This document shows, piece after piece, positions 23,185 to 32,691 of a stretch of 64,000 nucleotides of DNA. The translations under genes and the position numbers were made by a program. This DNA is from Bacteroidia bacterium. GTDB lineage: Bacteria; Bacteroidota; Bacteroidia; Flavobacteriales; Flavobacteriaceae. Numbering within the stretch: position 1 is the first letter of the stretch; every line of letters starts with the position of its first letter. The stretch spans positions 105,567-169,566 of the forward strand of contig JAUICK010000006.1 in the NCBI GenBank assembly GCA_030427865.1, written 5' to 3'. The notes beneath the pieces are model-generated. The model was not told the DNA's origin and ran no database searches. It saw only the letters and a list, made by a program, of their open reading frames with translations.

Positions 23185-25743
23185 CTATTTTTTGATGTCT
23201 TGAGCTCTTGTTAAATTATCTGTTGTCTGCAACAATTTCTTTAACAAAATAGGATTATAATTTGGATTATCTGCTAAAAACTCTTGCAAAATAGCATTTG
23301 CTTCTTTTGACGAATAATTTCCGATAGAACTTGCCAACCATCCTTTTGGGAAGAAAATATCACCCGTTAATTGGACTTCTACTAATGTAGACAAAATTGA
23401 TTTTAAATGTTTAGTTGATGATTTTTGCCTTAAAGGATGATGCATATTGTTTAACGCGGTTTGCACCCAAGATTCTTTTTCTCTATTCTCTTTTTGCAAT
23501 AGCGATTTCATAAATTTATCACGTACTTTTTCATCATTAGAAAGTGATGGTAATAACCATTTAAAACGCTTTAATCGATCTAAATTAGAAATTCGAGTTT
23601 GTTGTTCTTTTAAAATTTCTGATGTTTTTGGATGGCTAAAAATTGCCAATTGCATTGCTAAAGAAGTGTAATCATTTTCGTTTAAAAAAAGGTTTTTAAT
23701 CTTTTTCTCTTTTATCCAAATTTGATATAAGTTCTCTTTTCCTTGTTGAGAAATAGCTAAAGATTGATACAAACTAAAAAGTGTTCTTTTTATATTTTTT
23801 GGCAACTCCTTTTCTAATAAATTAAAAATTGTGGTTTCTGTTTTATTCTGAATATTTTTTTGTTCTTCTTCATTTAAAAACTTCCAGAATATATGTTGGA
23901 TTCTACCTGACAAATAATTAGTTATCAACTCATTTTTTTCATCAAGAATTGCATCCAAATAAACTTCATAGGCTTCTAAAGGAGAAACTTTTCCATTCAG
24001 CATATTCTCATATAAATTGATGAATTGATATCCTCTTGAAACTTCATCTTTAATATCTTTATAAGAAGAAATCTCTTCTTTATAAATAGGGAAAACGCCA
24101 TAGCCAAATCCGTTTGTGTTGTATAAAACTTGTCTTGGTTTAAAATCTTTAGTGCCAGAAGTAATATCAAAAGATTTTCCCATATTTTTGATTCCTATGA
24201 TTTTTTCATAACCTCGTGCGTCTATCAATTTAATTTTAAAGGATTGTGTCCAAATTTTATCAGAATCGTCTTCAGCTTTTTGATGAATCACAAACTTGGT
24301 TACATTTCCTTTTTCATTGGTTTCAATTTCTTCATAAAAAACGGGTCTTCCTGATGAGTTTACCCAAACATCTGACCAACTTTTAATATCTCCTGCAGAT
24401 TTTTTATCTAAAATTGACACCAACTCATTCCAATCTGCGTTTGAGTTTTGATACGTTTTTATATATTCTTGAATTCCTTGTTGAAAAGCTTCTTTACCTA
24501 ACAAATATTCCAACTGACGCATCATAATTGGTGCTTTGTTATAAATAATTCTTCCATATAAAGAACCCGCATTTTTTAAATTATCTAAATTTTGTCTGAT
24601 TGCATTTGTGCCTTTTGTTCTGTCTTCAGAATAGGCACTTGGATAGTGAGACATCATAAAACTTAAGGTGTGATTTACCTCTGGATATACAGGATTCACT
24701 ATTTTATCTGCCATAAAATTGGCGAAAACTTCTTTCATCCAAACATCATTAAACCATTTCATGGTGACCAAATCTCCAAACCACATGTGTGAGGTTTCGT
24801 GCGCAATTAGTTTTGCTCTTCCTAACTTTCTATTTTGAGTTGCATTTTTATCTAAAAACAACGATGATTGTCTGTACTGAATTGCACCTACGTGCTCCAT
24901 TCCTCCATATTGAAAAGGTGGAATCGCTGCAAAATCCATCTTTTGAAAAGGAAATTTAACAGCTGTGTAATCTTCTAAAAAATCGATTGAATTTTGATGA
25001 ATTTTAAACACTTCACCAACACTTTCATCAATCTTTTCTTTATTATTTTCTCTGTATAGAAAACGCATATCAAATGCTCCTGGATTTCTGGTTTCTTCTG
25101 TAAATTTTCCTGCTACAAAAGAAAACAAATACGTACTCATTAAATCTGAAGTTGCAAAAGTATGTTCCGTAAAACCATCTATTTCTAAGCTACTTTCCTC
25201 AAAACCACCAGCTAAAACTTTCCATTCTTTTGGTGCTGTAATTCGTAGGTTATATTTGGCTTTTATATCTGGTTGATCAAAACAAGGAAACAGCGTACTT
25301 GCTCTATCAGGAACTAATAATGTGTATAAAAACTCATCATTTCTGTTGAGTGATGTTTCTCCTGCATCAAAAAAGAGTTCTATGGTATTTTCTCCTAAAA
25401 CTAATTTTGATTTATCAATAATCAAATGTTCTTTTTGATGATTTATTTCTGATTTTTCACCATTAATCTTAATCGATTTTAATTTTGATGCGTCTTCATT
25501 AAAATCTAAAAAAACATCATTTTTTAAATCTTTTACATTAAAAATTATTTCTAATCTTGAAGAAATTGGTTTTGTTTTCTCTTTAGGGATTTTAAAGTGT
25601 AAATTATAGACAACATCTGCAATTTGTTGTTTTCTATATTTGGCTAATTCGAAAGAAATCCCTTTTTCTAATTTTAATTCTTCTTGTTTTTTTGAGCAAG
25701 AAATTAAAAAAAGGAAACAAAATAAATATAATACATTCTTCAT
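23185..25743 (-). CDS. M1 family metallo-aminopeptidase, lipoprotein
   Basis: 852-aa zinc aminopeptidase of the gluzincin M1 family. The N-terminus MKNVLYLFCFLFLISCSKKQ is a lipoprotein signal with lipidated cysteine 16, so the protein is probably anchored in the outer or inner membrane facing the periplasm. Substrate motif GGMEH lies near residue 283 and the zinc site HETSH with downstream glutamate (WMKEVFANFMADK) near residue 309. The long C-terminal part is helical. It cleaves N-terminal residues from peptides; the specificity is not readable. It shares a transcript with the DUF58 gene 1 bp downstream. Confidence 0.93.
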   Translation of the reverse strand: MKNVLYLFCFLFLISCSKKQEELKLEKGISFELAKYRKQQIADVVYNLHFKIPKEKTKPISSRLEIIFNVKDLKNDVFLDFNEDASKLKSIKINGEKSEINHQKEHLIIDKSKLVLGENTIELFFDAGETSLNRNDEFLYTLLVPDRASTLFPCFDQPDIKAKYNLRITAPKEWKVLAGGFEESSLEIDGFTEHTFATSDLMSTYLFSFVAGKFTEETRNPGAFDMRFLYRENNKEKIDESVGEVFKIHQNSIDFLEDYTAVKFPFQKMDFAAIPPFQYGGMEHVGAIQYRQSSLFLDKNATQNRKLGRAKLIAHETSHMWFGDLVTMKWFNDVWMKEVFANFMADKIVNPVYPEVNHTLSFMMSHYPSAYSEDRTKGTNAIRQNLDNLKNAGSLYGRIIYNKAPIMMRQLEYLLGKEAFQQGIQEYIKTYQNSNADWNELVSILDKKSAGDIKSWSDVWVNSSGRPVFYEEIETNEKGNVTKFVIHQKAEDDSDKIWTQSFKIKLIDARGYEKIIGIKNMGKSFDITSGTKDFKPRQVLYNTNGFGYGVFPIYKEEISSYKDIKDEVSRGYQFINLYENMLNGKVSPLEAYEVYLDAILDEKNELITNYLSGRIQHIFWKFLNEEEQKNIQNKTETTIFNLLEKELPKNIKRTLFSLYQSLAISQQGKENLYQIWIKEKKIKNLFLNENDYTSLAMQLAIFSHPKTSEILKEQQTRISNLDRLKRFKWLLPSLSNDEKVRDKFMKSLLQKENREKESWVQTALNNMHHPLRQKSSTKHLKSILSTLVEVQLTGDIFFPKGWLASSIGNYSSKEANAILQEFLADNPNYNPILLKKLLQTTDNLTRAQDIKK

Positions 25744-25850
25744 TAGATGATTTTATTAATTAAATTCTGCAAAAGAGCAAAGTTATTCTATTTACAATCT
25801 TAAGAAATAACTTTGCCATTTCTAATAAGGATTGAGAAAATTATATTGAG

Positions 25851-25919
25851 ACCCTGCAAAAAGGCAGGGTTAGTTCAACTTGCAATTTTTAGAATTAGCT
25901 TTGCTAATTCTAAAAATTG
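25851..25919. repeat. two intergenic hairpins, one a perfect 17-bp inverted repeat
   Basis: ACCCTGC / GCAGGGT with a 6-base spacer at 25851-25870, then a perfect 17-bp inverted repeat with a 3-base loop at 25883-25919 (arms begin CAATTTTTAGAATTAGC). They lie in the 245-bp gap between thioredoxin and the aminopeptidase start. They may be part of a repeat family or a transcription terminator; no T run follows the large one. Confidence 0.7.
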
Positions 25920-25933
25920 AGTTTCACTAAAAT

Positions 25934-25964
25934 AAAAAAAGGTTTGACGTTAGCCAAACCTTTA
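25934..25964 (-). terminator. thioredoxin terminator
   Basis: Stem AAAGGTTTG / CAAACCTTT (25938-25946 and 25955-25963) with a T run on the minus strand, 25 bp after the trx stop. Confidence 0.88.
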
Positions 25965-25988
25965 TGATATTATAAAATGTTAATACTA

Positions 25989-26306
25989 CTAAAGAGCAGC
26001 ATCAATTTTACCTGTATACACATTTTTTGGAGCAACTCCTACTTGCTTGTCTACTACTTCTCCGTTTTTAAAGATTAAAACAGTTGGTATATTTCTTACT
26101 CCATATTTAGCTGCAAATTCTTGGTTAGCATCAACATCAACCTTACCTACTATTGCTTTCCCTTCATATTCTGCGTGAATTTCATCAACAATTGGCCCTA
26201 CCATTCTACAAGGTCCACACCAAGCAGCCCAAAAATCTACTAATACTGGTTTGTCTGATTTTAATACTACTTCATCAAAAGTTGCGTCTGTTATTTCTAA
26301 TGCCAT
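25989..26306 (-). CDS. trxA: thioredoxin
   Basis: 105-aa cytoplasmic disulfide reductase with the active site WCGPC (C30, C33), preceded by VLVDFWAAW and followed by the cis-proline loop NIPTVLIFKNGE. No signal peptide. It provides reducing power for, among others, PAPS/APS reductase CysH, whose gene is in the same window. It has its own terminator and an AT-rich upstream gap of about 180 bp, so it is probably monocistronic. Confidence 0.96.
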   Translation of the reverse strand: MALEITDATFDEVVLKSDKPVLVDFWAAWCGPCRMVGPIVDEIHAEYEGKAIVGKVDVDANQEFAAKYGVRNIPTVLIFKNGEVVDKQVGVAPKNVYTGKIDAAL

Positions 26307-26484
26307 TTTATATTTTTTAAATTGTTATCTTAAATTTTTGATATACAAAAGTAATTATTTTATTTACTTTTAGTATTCTAAAAAAATTACTTTTTACTAT
26401 TAGTCTATCAATAGTTTTTATAAAGGCTTAACAAAACTTAAAATATAAATGTAGATTCTTGCCTACTCAGGAATGACAAAATAC

Positions 26485-27441
26485 TTAAAACAACTCAGAA
26501 GCTATTGCATGAATATTATCGCTTTTTCCCATAGAATAATAGTGTAAAACTGGCACACCAGCTGCTAATAATTCTTTGGATTGTTGTATGGCAAACTCAA
26601 TACCAACTTGACGAACCTCTTTATTTGTTTTACAATTTTCTACTTCATTAATTAATTCTTCTGGAATATCTATTCGAAATACCTGAGGCAATAATTGCAA
26701 GTGACGCTTTACTGCAATGGGCTTAATTCCTGGAATAATGGGTACGTTTATTCCCACTTTTTTTGCAGCTTCTACAAACGCAAAATACTTTTTATTATCA
26801 AAAAACATCTGAGTTACTACATAATCTGCACCAGCATCTACTTTCTCTTTCAAACGTTTTAAATCTGTTTGTAAAGAAGGAGCTTCTAAATGTTTTTCTG
26901 GATATCCTGCCACACCAATACAAAAATTTGCTTTATTAGACGCTTCTACAACATCGTGTAAATACTTTCCACAATTTAAATTTTGAATTTGCGAAACCAA
27001 ATCTTTTGCATATTGGTTTCCTCCTTCATTTGGTATAAAATATTTTTGATGACTCATAGCATCACCTCTTAACGCCATTACATTATCTATTCCTAAATAA
27101 TGGCAATCTACCAAAACGTACTCTGTTTCCTCTTTTGTAAAACCTCCACACAACACATGTGGCACAGTATCTACGTCATATTTATGCTTAATAGCTGCAC
27201 AAATTCCAACAGTTCCTGGGCGCATTCTGGTTATTTTTCTATCTAACAAACCATTGCCTTTATCTATATAAACATATTCTTCTCTCGATGTTGTTACGTC
27301 TATAAAAGGTGGATTAAACTCCATTAACGGATCTATATTATTGTATAAATCTTGAATGTTATTTCCTTTTTTTGGCGGAATAATTTCAAACGAAAACAAT
27401 GTTTTTCCGTCTGCGTTTTTAATGTGATCTGTAATCTTCAT
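26485..27441 (-). CDS. metF: methylenetetrahydrofolate reductase
   Basis: 318-aa flavoprotein reducing 5,10-methylene- to 5-methyl-tetrahydrofolate, the methyl donor for MetH. It shows FSFEIIPPKKGNNIQDLY at the N-terminus, the FAD-contacting VPHVLCGGFTKEE and MALRGD, and the C-terminal GVPVLHYYSMGKSD. It lies downstream of the two metH genes on the same strand, separated by a 223-bp repeat-bearing gap, and probably shares the SAM-controlled transcript in part. Confidence 0.96.
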   Translation of the reverse strand: MKITDHIKNADGKTLFSFEIIPPKKGNNIQDLYNNIDPLMEFNPPFIDVTTSREEYVYIDKGNGLLDRKITRMRPGTVGICAAIKHKYDVDTVPHVLCGGFTKEETEYVLVDCHYLGIDNVMALRGDAMSHQKYFIPNEGGNQYAKDLVSQIQNLNCGKYLHDVVEASNKANFCIGVAGYPEKHLEAPSLQTDLKRLKEKVDAGADYVVTQMFFDNKKYFAFVEAAKKVGINVPIIPGIKPIAVKRHLQLLPQVFRIDIPEELINEVENCKTNKEVRQVGIEFAIQQSKELLAAGVPVLHYYSMGKSDNIHAIASELF

Positions 27442-27664
27442 GAGCCTCCCTTAATCCCTCAAAAATGAGGGAGTTTTTTTGTGGATATTTTATTTTTACT
27501 AATATTTTTTATTTGTGCGTTACCTAAAGGTCGCGCTTTACGTTTTATCCCTGAAACAAGTTCAGGGGATGCCACTTCAATCGCTAACGCAACTTGTTTG
27601 CCAACGAATGGCTTTCTTTTACATTTTTTTACACCTACAAGGTTATTGAAACCTTGCAGGAGAA
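27442..27664. other. metF-metH intergenic region with palindromic repeats
   Basis: Contains an inverted CCCTC/GAGGG element at 27455-27471 followed by T8 on the + strand, a second palindromic stretch around 27550-27572 (CCTGAAACAAGTTCAGG) and a copy of the 27-bp palindrome at 27634-27660. A 66-codon + strand frame here is made of these repeats and is not credible. Confidence 0.7.
27634..27660. repeat. 27-bp palindromic repeat, copy 1
   Basis: Imperfect palindrome with arms CCTACAAGGT and ACCTTGCAGG, directly beside the metH stop. It is one of eight copies in this window; the full list is given in the findings. Confidence 0.9.
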
Positions 27665-30358
27665 TTAATTCGCTAAATTAGGATGCAGCCATTTTCTTGC
27701 TTTCTCTTTTGTTATTCCTTTTCTTTCTGAATAATCAGTAAGTTGGTCATCTGTAATTTTACCCAAGCCAAAATACTTTGCTTCTTCGTTGGCAAAATAA
27801 TACCCAGAAACTGCTGCTGCTGGCCACATTGCCAAACTTTCTGTTAAGGTTACTCCTATGTTTTCTTCTACTTTTAATAAATCCCAAATGGTTTCTTTTT
27901 CTAAATGATCTGGACATGCAGGATAACCTGGAGCTGGCCTAATTCCTTTGTAATTTTCTTTTATTAAATCGTCATTGGTTAACTCTTCATCAGCAGAATA
28001 CCCCCAATGTTTTGTTCTTATTTGTTTGTGTAAATATTCTGCAAATGCTTCTGCAAACCTGTCTGCAATAGCTTGTGCCATTATTGCATTATAATCGTCT
28101 TCTTTGGCTTTGTAACTTTCTGCTAATTCTTGTGCTCCGAAAATACCAACACAAAATGCACCTATATAATCTGTTTTATTGGTTTCTTTTGGAGCAATAA
28201 AATCGGCTAAAGCATGGTTTGGAATTCCTTCTCTTTTCTTTAATTGCTGACGTAAAGTTCTAAAAACAACTTTATTGTTTTGAGATTTCTCGACGTTGCT
28301 CGAAATGACATTTTTATTTCTATTTGGCTTTATTGAAACCTCAATATCATCTTCATTAATTGAATTTGCTTCAAACAAGCCAAAAACTGCTTTGGGTTTT
28401 AAAAATTGATTTGCGATAATTTCTGCAATCATTTGTTGCGCTTCTTCATACATTATAGATGCTTGTTCTCCAACAACTTTGTCTGTTAGAATGTCAGGAA
28501 ATTTACCATGCAAATCCCAACTTCTAAAAAACGGACTCCAATCTATAAAAGGTAACAATTCTTTTAAACTCAATTGTTTTAAAACCTGAATTCCTAATTC
28601 GTTTGGCTTTTTAATTTCTGAAGTTTCCCAATCAATTTTATATTTACGTTTGCGAGCTTCATCAATAGAAATGTATGATTTTTCTTTTCCTCGTTTTAAA
28701 AACTTGGTTCTGAATTCATCATAATCTTTTTTTAGCTTAGCAGTATATAAATGACTTGATTTTTTGTTTAATAAATCTCCAACCACAGTTACTGCTCTAC
28801 TTGCATCATTTACATGCACCACTGCATTTTTATATTGGGTATCAATCTTAACTGCTGTATGCGCTTTGGAGGTTGTTGCACCACCAATTAGCAAAGGCAA
28901 CTCAAAATTTTGACGTTGCATTTCTTTGGCTAAATAGACCATTTCGTCTAAAGAAGGTGTTATTAATCCACTTAAACCAATCGCATCTACGCGTTCATCT
29001 ATAGCAGTTTGAATGATTTTTTCTGGTGGAACCATAACTCCTAAATCTACAATTTCGTAATTATTACAAGCCAAAACAACGCTTACAATGTTTTTACCAA
29101 TATCGTGCACATCACCCTTAACAGTTGCCATTAAAATTTTACCAACTGGTTCTGATTTATCGGATTTTGCTGCCTCAATAAATGGGTTTAAATACGCAAC
29201 CGCTTTTTTCATTACACGCGCAGATTTTACCACTTGTGGTAAGAACATTTTACCTGCTCCAAACAAATCTCCAACCACATTCATACCAATCATTAAATGC
29301 CCTTCTATTACTTCAATTGGTGCTTTAGCTTCTTGTCTTGCTTGTTCTACATCTTCTATAATAAACGCATCTATTCCTTTTACTAAAGCGTGGGTAATTC
29401 TGTCTTGTAACGGATTTTCTCTCCAAGATAAATCTGCTGTTTTTTCTTTTGAAGTTCCTTTTACAGTTTCTGCAAAATTAAGTAAGCGTTCTGTAGCATC
29501 ATCTCTTCTATCAAGAATTACATCTTCTACGTGTTCTAATAAATCTTTAGGAATATCATCATAAACTTCTAACATTGCAGGATTTACAATTCCCATATTC
29601 ATCCCATTTTGAATGGCATAATATAGAAATACTGAGTGCATTGCTTCTCTAACTGTATTGTTTCCTCTAAATGAAAATGATACATTACTCACACCTCCAC
29701 TCACAGAAACGTTGGGCAAATTTTCTCTAACCCATTTTGTAGCTTCGATAAAATCGATGGCATTTTTTCTGTGTTCCTCCATTCCTGTTGCTACAGGAAA
29801 AATATTCAAATCGAAAATAATATCCTCAGATGCAAAACCAACTTTGTTTACTAAAATATCGTAAGAACGTTTTGCAATTTCTATTCTGCGTTTGTAATTA
29901 TCTGCTTGTCCAACTTCATCAAAAGCCATTACAATTACTGCTGCTCCATAACGTTTTATTTGAGTGGCTTCCCAAATAAATTTTTCTTCTCCTTCTTTTA
30001 AAGAAATAGAATTTACCACACATTTACCTTGAACCACTTGTAAACCAGCTTCTATAATTTCCCATTTTGAGGAATCAATCATAATAGGCACTCTACAGAT
30101 ATCTGGTTCTGCAGCAATTAAGTTTAAAAAACGAACCATTGCTTCTTTACCATCAATCAAACCATCATCCATATTAATATCGATAATTTGAGCACCACCA
30201 TCTACTTGATGTCTTGCAATATCTAAGGCTTCATCAAATTTTTCTTCTTTGATTAAGCGTAAAAACTTACGAGAACCAGCTACGTTTGTACGTTCTCCAA
30301 CGTTAATGAAATTGCTATTTTCGTTTAAAACCAATGGTTCTAAACCAGATAATTTCAT
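27665..30358 (-). CDS. metH: methionine synthase, cobalamin-dependent, C-terminal half
   Basis: About 897 aa holding the folate, cobalamin and activation modules of MetH. In order: [13 protein letters not shown] (pterin domain start), the cap domain, the B12 site [13 protein letters not shown] (base-off histidine), [11 protein letters not shown], and the SAM-binding activation motif [12 protein letters not shown]. The longer open frame to 30436 adds about 26 residues coded by an intergenic repeat ([10 protein letters not shown]), so the ATG at 30358 (MKLSGLEPL) is preferred. It works with the separate N-terminal half (30500-31534) to methylate homocysteine. The reading frame is complete and shows no frameshift. 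Confidence 0.93.
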   Translation of the reverse strand: MKLSGLEPLVLNENSNFINVGERTNVAGSRKFLRLIKEEKFDEALDIARHQVDGGAQIIDINMDDGLIDGKEAMVRFLNLIAAEPDICRVPIMIDSSKWEIIEAGLQVVQGKCVVNSISLKEGEEKFIWEATQIKRYGAAVIVMAFDEVGQADNYKRRIEIAKRSYDILVNKVGFASEDIIFDLNIFPVATGMEEHRKNAIDFIEATKWVRENLPNVSVSGGVSNVSFSFRGNNTVREAMHSVFLYYAIQNGMNMGIVNPAMLEVYDDIPKDLLEHVEDVILDRRDDATERLLNFAETVKGTSKEKTADLSWRENPLQDRITHALVKGIDAFIIEDVEQARQEAKAPIEVIEGHLMIGMNVVGDLFGAGKMFLPQVVKSARVMKKAVAYLNPFIEAAKSDKSEPVGKILMATVKGDVHDIGKNIVSVVLACNNYEIVDLGVMVPPEKIIQTAIDERVDAIGLSGLITPSLDEMVYLAKEMQRQNFELPLLIGGATTSKAHTAVKIDTQYKNAVVHVNDASRAVTVVGDLLNKKSSHLYTAKLKKDYDEFRTKFLKRGKEKSYISIDEARKRKYKIDWETSEIKKPNELGIQVLKQLSLKELLPFIDWSPFFRSWDLHGKFPDILTDKVVGEQASIMYEEAQQMIAEIIANQFLKPKAVFGLFEANSINEDDIEVSIKPNRNKNVISSNVEKSQNNKVVFRTLRQQLKKREGIPNHALADFIAPKETNKTDYIGAFCVGIFGAQELAESYKAKEDDYNAIMAQAIADRFAEAFAEYLHKQIRTKHWGYSADEELTNDDLIKENYKGIRPAPGYPACPDHLEKETIWDLLKVEENIGVTLTESLAMWPAAAVSGYYFANEEAKYFGLGKITDDQLTDYSERKGITKEKARKWLHPNLAN

Positions 30359-30370
30359 GTATCTACGCCC

Positions 30371-30400
30371 CTCTCCAACCTCTCCCCAAAGGGAAGAGGC
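30371..30400. repeat. CTTCCC-type palindromic repeat between the metH halves
   Basis: CCTCTCCAACC then TCCCCAAAGGGAAGAGG; related elements lie at 30518-30536, 38649-38665 and 40051-40067. It extends an open frame upstream of the metH C-terminal half without being part of the domain. Confidence 0.75.
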
Positions 30401-30499
30401 TTTTGTGAAGTTCTTATTTTTATCTTTTTCGCTCATTTTAAAAATGAAGTAAGTTTAAATTGGTTTTTATGTTTTAGCTTATACAGAAAAAACAGGATT

Positions 30500-31534
30500 T
30501 TAAAGAGTGCTGTACTTCCCTTCCCTTTGGGAAGGGATTGAGGGATGGGCTCTTGGTTTATATTTTGAGGCGATTTCAGCAATAACCTTTATATGCTCTG
30601 GACTTGTACCACAACAACCTCCAATAATATTAATGAGATTTTTCTTTAAATACTCTTCTATTTGCTCTCCCATTTCTTCTGGAGTTTCATCATATTCACC
30701 AAAAGCATTTGGCAAACCTGCATTTGGATGTGCAGAAATTGCAAACTCAGTTTTATTTGCAATTGCTTCTAAATGTGGTTGTAATAAATTGGCTCCTAAA
30801 GCACAATTGAATCCAACAGATAAAAGAGGTATATGAGAAACAGAAATTAAAAAAGCTTCTGCTGTTTGCCCTGATAACGTTCTTCCTGAAGCATCCGTAA
30901 TTGTTCCACTTAACATTATAGGAACTTCAATATTACGTTCTTCTTTAACTTGCTCAATGGCAAATAAAGCTGCTTTTGCATTTAAGGTATCAAAAACCGT
31001 TTCTACCAGTAATACATCTGCACCTCCATCCAATAAAGCTTCTGTTTGCTGCTTGTAGGCGATTCTTAACTCGTCAAAAGTTACTGCTCTATACCCAGGG
31101 TCATTTACATCTGGAGACATACTTGCTGTTCTATTTGTTGGGCCAATGGAACCTGCTACAAAACGTGGTTTGTGTGGTTCTTTTGCTGTAAATTCATTGG
31201 CAACTTCTTTAGCAATTTTTGCAGATTGATAATTTAATTCATACACCAAATCTTCCATTTGATAATCTGCCATTGCTATTGTAGTACCAGAAAAGGTATT
31301 GGTTTCTACAATATCTGCACCCGCATCAAAATACTTTCCGTGAATGGTTTTGATAGCTTCTGGTTGTGTGATTGACAACAAATCGTTATTGCCCTGCAAA
31401 GGTGTTGGATAGTCTTTAAAGCGTTTTCCTCTAAAATCTTCTTCTGTAAATTTATAGGCTTGTAGCATAGTACCCATAGCACCATCTAAGACTAAAATTC
31501 GTTCTTGTAAAGCTTTGTAAATGTTAATAGACAT
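30500..31534 (-). CDS. metH: methionine synthase, homocysteine-binding N-terminal half
   Basis: 344-aa homocysteine S-methyltransferase domain of MetH. The sequence shows [19 protein letters not shown], the first zinc cysteine in [12 protein letters not shown] and the pair in [13 protein letters not shown]. The ATG at 31534 (MSINIYKAL) is chosen; the open frame to 31594 passes through a palindromic repeat. The last codons ([15 protein letters not shown]) are coded by another intergenic repeat (30518-30536), so the stop has shifted. The SAM-I aptamer at 31618-31736 lies in its 5' leader. Confidence 0.93.
   Translation of the reverse strand: MSINIYKALQERILVLDGAMGTMLQAYKFTEEDFRGKRFKDYPTPLQGNNDLLSITQPEAIKTIHGKYFDAGADIVETNTFSGTTIAMADYQMEDLVYELNYQSAKIAKEVANEFTAKEPHKPRFVAGSIGPTNRTASMSPDVNDPGYRAVTFDELRIAYKQQTEALLDGGADVLLVETVFDTLNAKAALFAIEQVKEERNIEVPIMLSGTITDASGRTLSGQTAEAFLISVSHIPLLSVGFNCALGANLLQPHLEAIANKTEFAISAHPNAGLPNAFGEYDETPEEMGEQIEEYLKKNLINIIGGCCGTSPEHIKVIAEIASKYKPRAHPSIPSQREGKYSTL
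30518..30536. repeat. CTTCCC-type palindromic repeat inside the 3' end of metH N-half
   Basis: CCCTTCCCTTTGGGAAGGG, a near-perfect palindrome, translated as part of the last 15 codons of the gene at 30500-31534. Same family as 38649-38665 and 40051-40067. Confidence 0.8.
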
Positions 31535-31550
31535 TTTTATTTTTTTAATA

Positions 31551-31577
31551 CCTACAAGGTTTTTAAAACCTTGCAGG
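31551..31577. repeat. 27-bp palindromic repeat, copy 2 (in the metH leader)
   Basis: Arms CCTACAAGGT / ACCTTGCAGG. It lies between the SAM-I aptamer and the metH start codon, where the expression platform would be. On the transcribed strand an A run, not a U run, follows, so it is not a normal terminator. Confidence 0.9.
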
Positions 31578-31617
31578 AATATTATGAATGTCATCAGGAA
31601 AAGTGAAGTTTTTCGCT

Positions 31618-31736
31618 GTTATCTGTCTTATTTACTGAAAATAAATTCAATAAAAAGTAGAATGTAGCACCTTTCTCAAAATTTGAGAGGTTGCCAAAGC
31701 TTCATAGGGTCTAATCCCTCTGCCTTTCGTGATAAC
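31618..31736 (-). promoter_or_regulatory. SAM-I (S-box) riboswitch of metH-metF
   Basis: On the minus strand the conserved S-box core is plain: GTTATCACGAAAGG, AGAGGGATTAGACCCTATGA, TTTGGCAACC and AGGTGCTACATTC, closed by P1 GTTATC (31731-31736) with GATAAC (31618-31623). It lies 84 bp before metH and should reduce expression when S-adenosylmethionine is abundant. No classic terminator follows, so control may be at translation or through the repeat at 31551-31577. Confidence 0.95.
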
Positions 31737-31800
31737 GTATCAATAAGTTTATGAACTAAATTCGAGACAAAGTAACGAACTTTTTTCTTCTTTTTATAAT

Positions 31801-32688
31801 TTATTCGAAGATATCTGATGATAAGTATCTGTCTCCTCTATCGCAAATAATAGCAACCACAACACCCTTATCTATAGAATTTGCTATTTTTAAAGCAGTT
31901 GCCACAGCACCTCCACTACTCATTCCTGCAAAAATACCTTCTTCTTTTGCCAAACGAATGGTCATTTGTTTAGCTTCTTCTTCATCAACTTCTAAAATTT
32001 GGTCTATTTTATTTGCTTTAAAAATAGCAGGCAAATATTCTTGTCTCCATTTTCTAATTCCAGGGATTCTTGCTCCATCTTTAGGTTGTGCTCCAATTAT
32101 TTGGATATTTTTATTTTTTCCTTTTAAGAAATCAGAAACTCCTGTAATGGTTCCTGTAGTTCCCATAGCAGAAACAAAATGGGTAACTTGCCCCTCTGTA
32201 TCTCTCCATATTTCTGGACCTGTTGTATTGTAATGCGCTTTAGGATTGTCTAAATTATCAAACTGATTTAAACGAAAATAGCCTTTTTTGTATTTCAATT
32301 TTAAGGCGTAATCTATAGCACCTTCCATACCTTTGTCTGCAGGAGTTAAAATTACTTTTGCGCCATAAGCACGCATTGTTTTTACTCTTTCTATTGTGGA
32401 ATTTTCTGGCATTGTAATTACCATATTTACTCCTAAAACCTTCGCCATTAATGCTAAAGCAATACCAGTATTTCCGCTTGTTGCCTCTACTAAAGTATCT
32501 CCTTTTTTTATATTCTTTCTTTTGATAGCCTCAGAAATCATATAATACGCAGCTCTATCTTTTACGCTTCCTCCTGGATTATTTCCCTCTAACTTTAACA
32601 ATAATGTTACGCCTTCTTTTTTGAAAATATTTTGAGCTTCCACCAAAGGTGTATTTCCTACAAAATCTATGATGCTTTTTGTCTGCAT
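31801..32688 (-). CDS. cysM: cysteine synthase (O-acetylserine sulfhydrylase), CysM type
   Basis: 295-aa PLP enzyme that makes cysteine from O-acetylserine and sulfide. PLP lysine is in NNPGGSVKDRAAYYM, the substrate loop is EATSGNTGIALA, the phosphate-binding loop is SAMGTTGTITGVS and the C-terminal GMSSGGAVA closes the family pattern. Length and the N-terminal FVGNTPLVEAQ fit the CysM/CysK family; K versus M cannot be settled surely. It follows cysE by 3 bp, so the two are one operon and may form the cysteine synthase complex. Confidence 0.93.
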   Translation of the reverse strand: MQTKSIIDFVGNTPLVEAQNIFKKEGVTLLLKLEGNNPGGSVKDRAAYYMISEAIKRKNIKKGDTLVEATSGNTGIALALMAKVLGVNMVITMPENSTIERVKTMRAYGAKVILTPADKGMEGAIDYALKLKYKKGYFRLNQFDNLDNPKAHYNTTGPEIWRDTEGQVTHFVSAMGTTGTITGVSDFLKGKNKNIQIIGAQPKDGARIPGIRKWRQEYLPAIFKANKIDQILEVDEEEAKQMTIRLAKEEGIFAGMSSGGAVATALKIANSIDKGVVVAIICDRGDRYLSSDIFE

Positions 32689-32691
32689 TCT

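Noticed and set aside
27481..27681. 66-codon + strand frame between metF and metH
   Set aside because: Built from intergenic palindromic repeats and overlapping the metH stop; no sign of a real protein.
29088..29564. 158-codon + strand frame opposite metH
   Set aside because: Antisense shadow of a long conserved gene; no recognisable domain.
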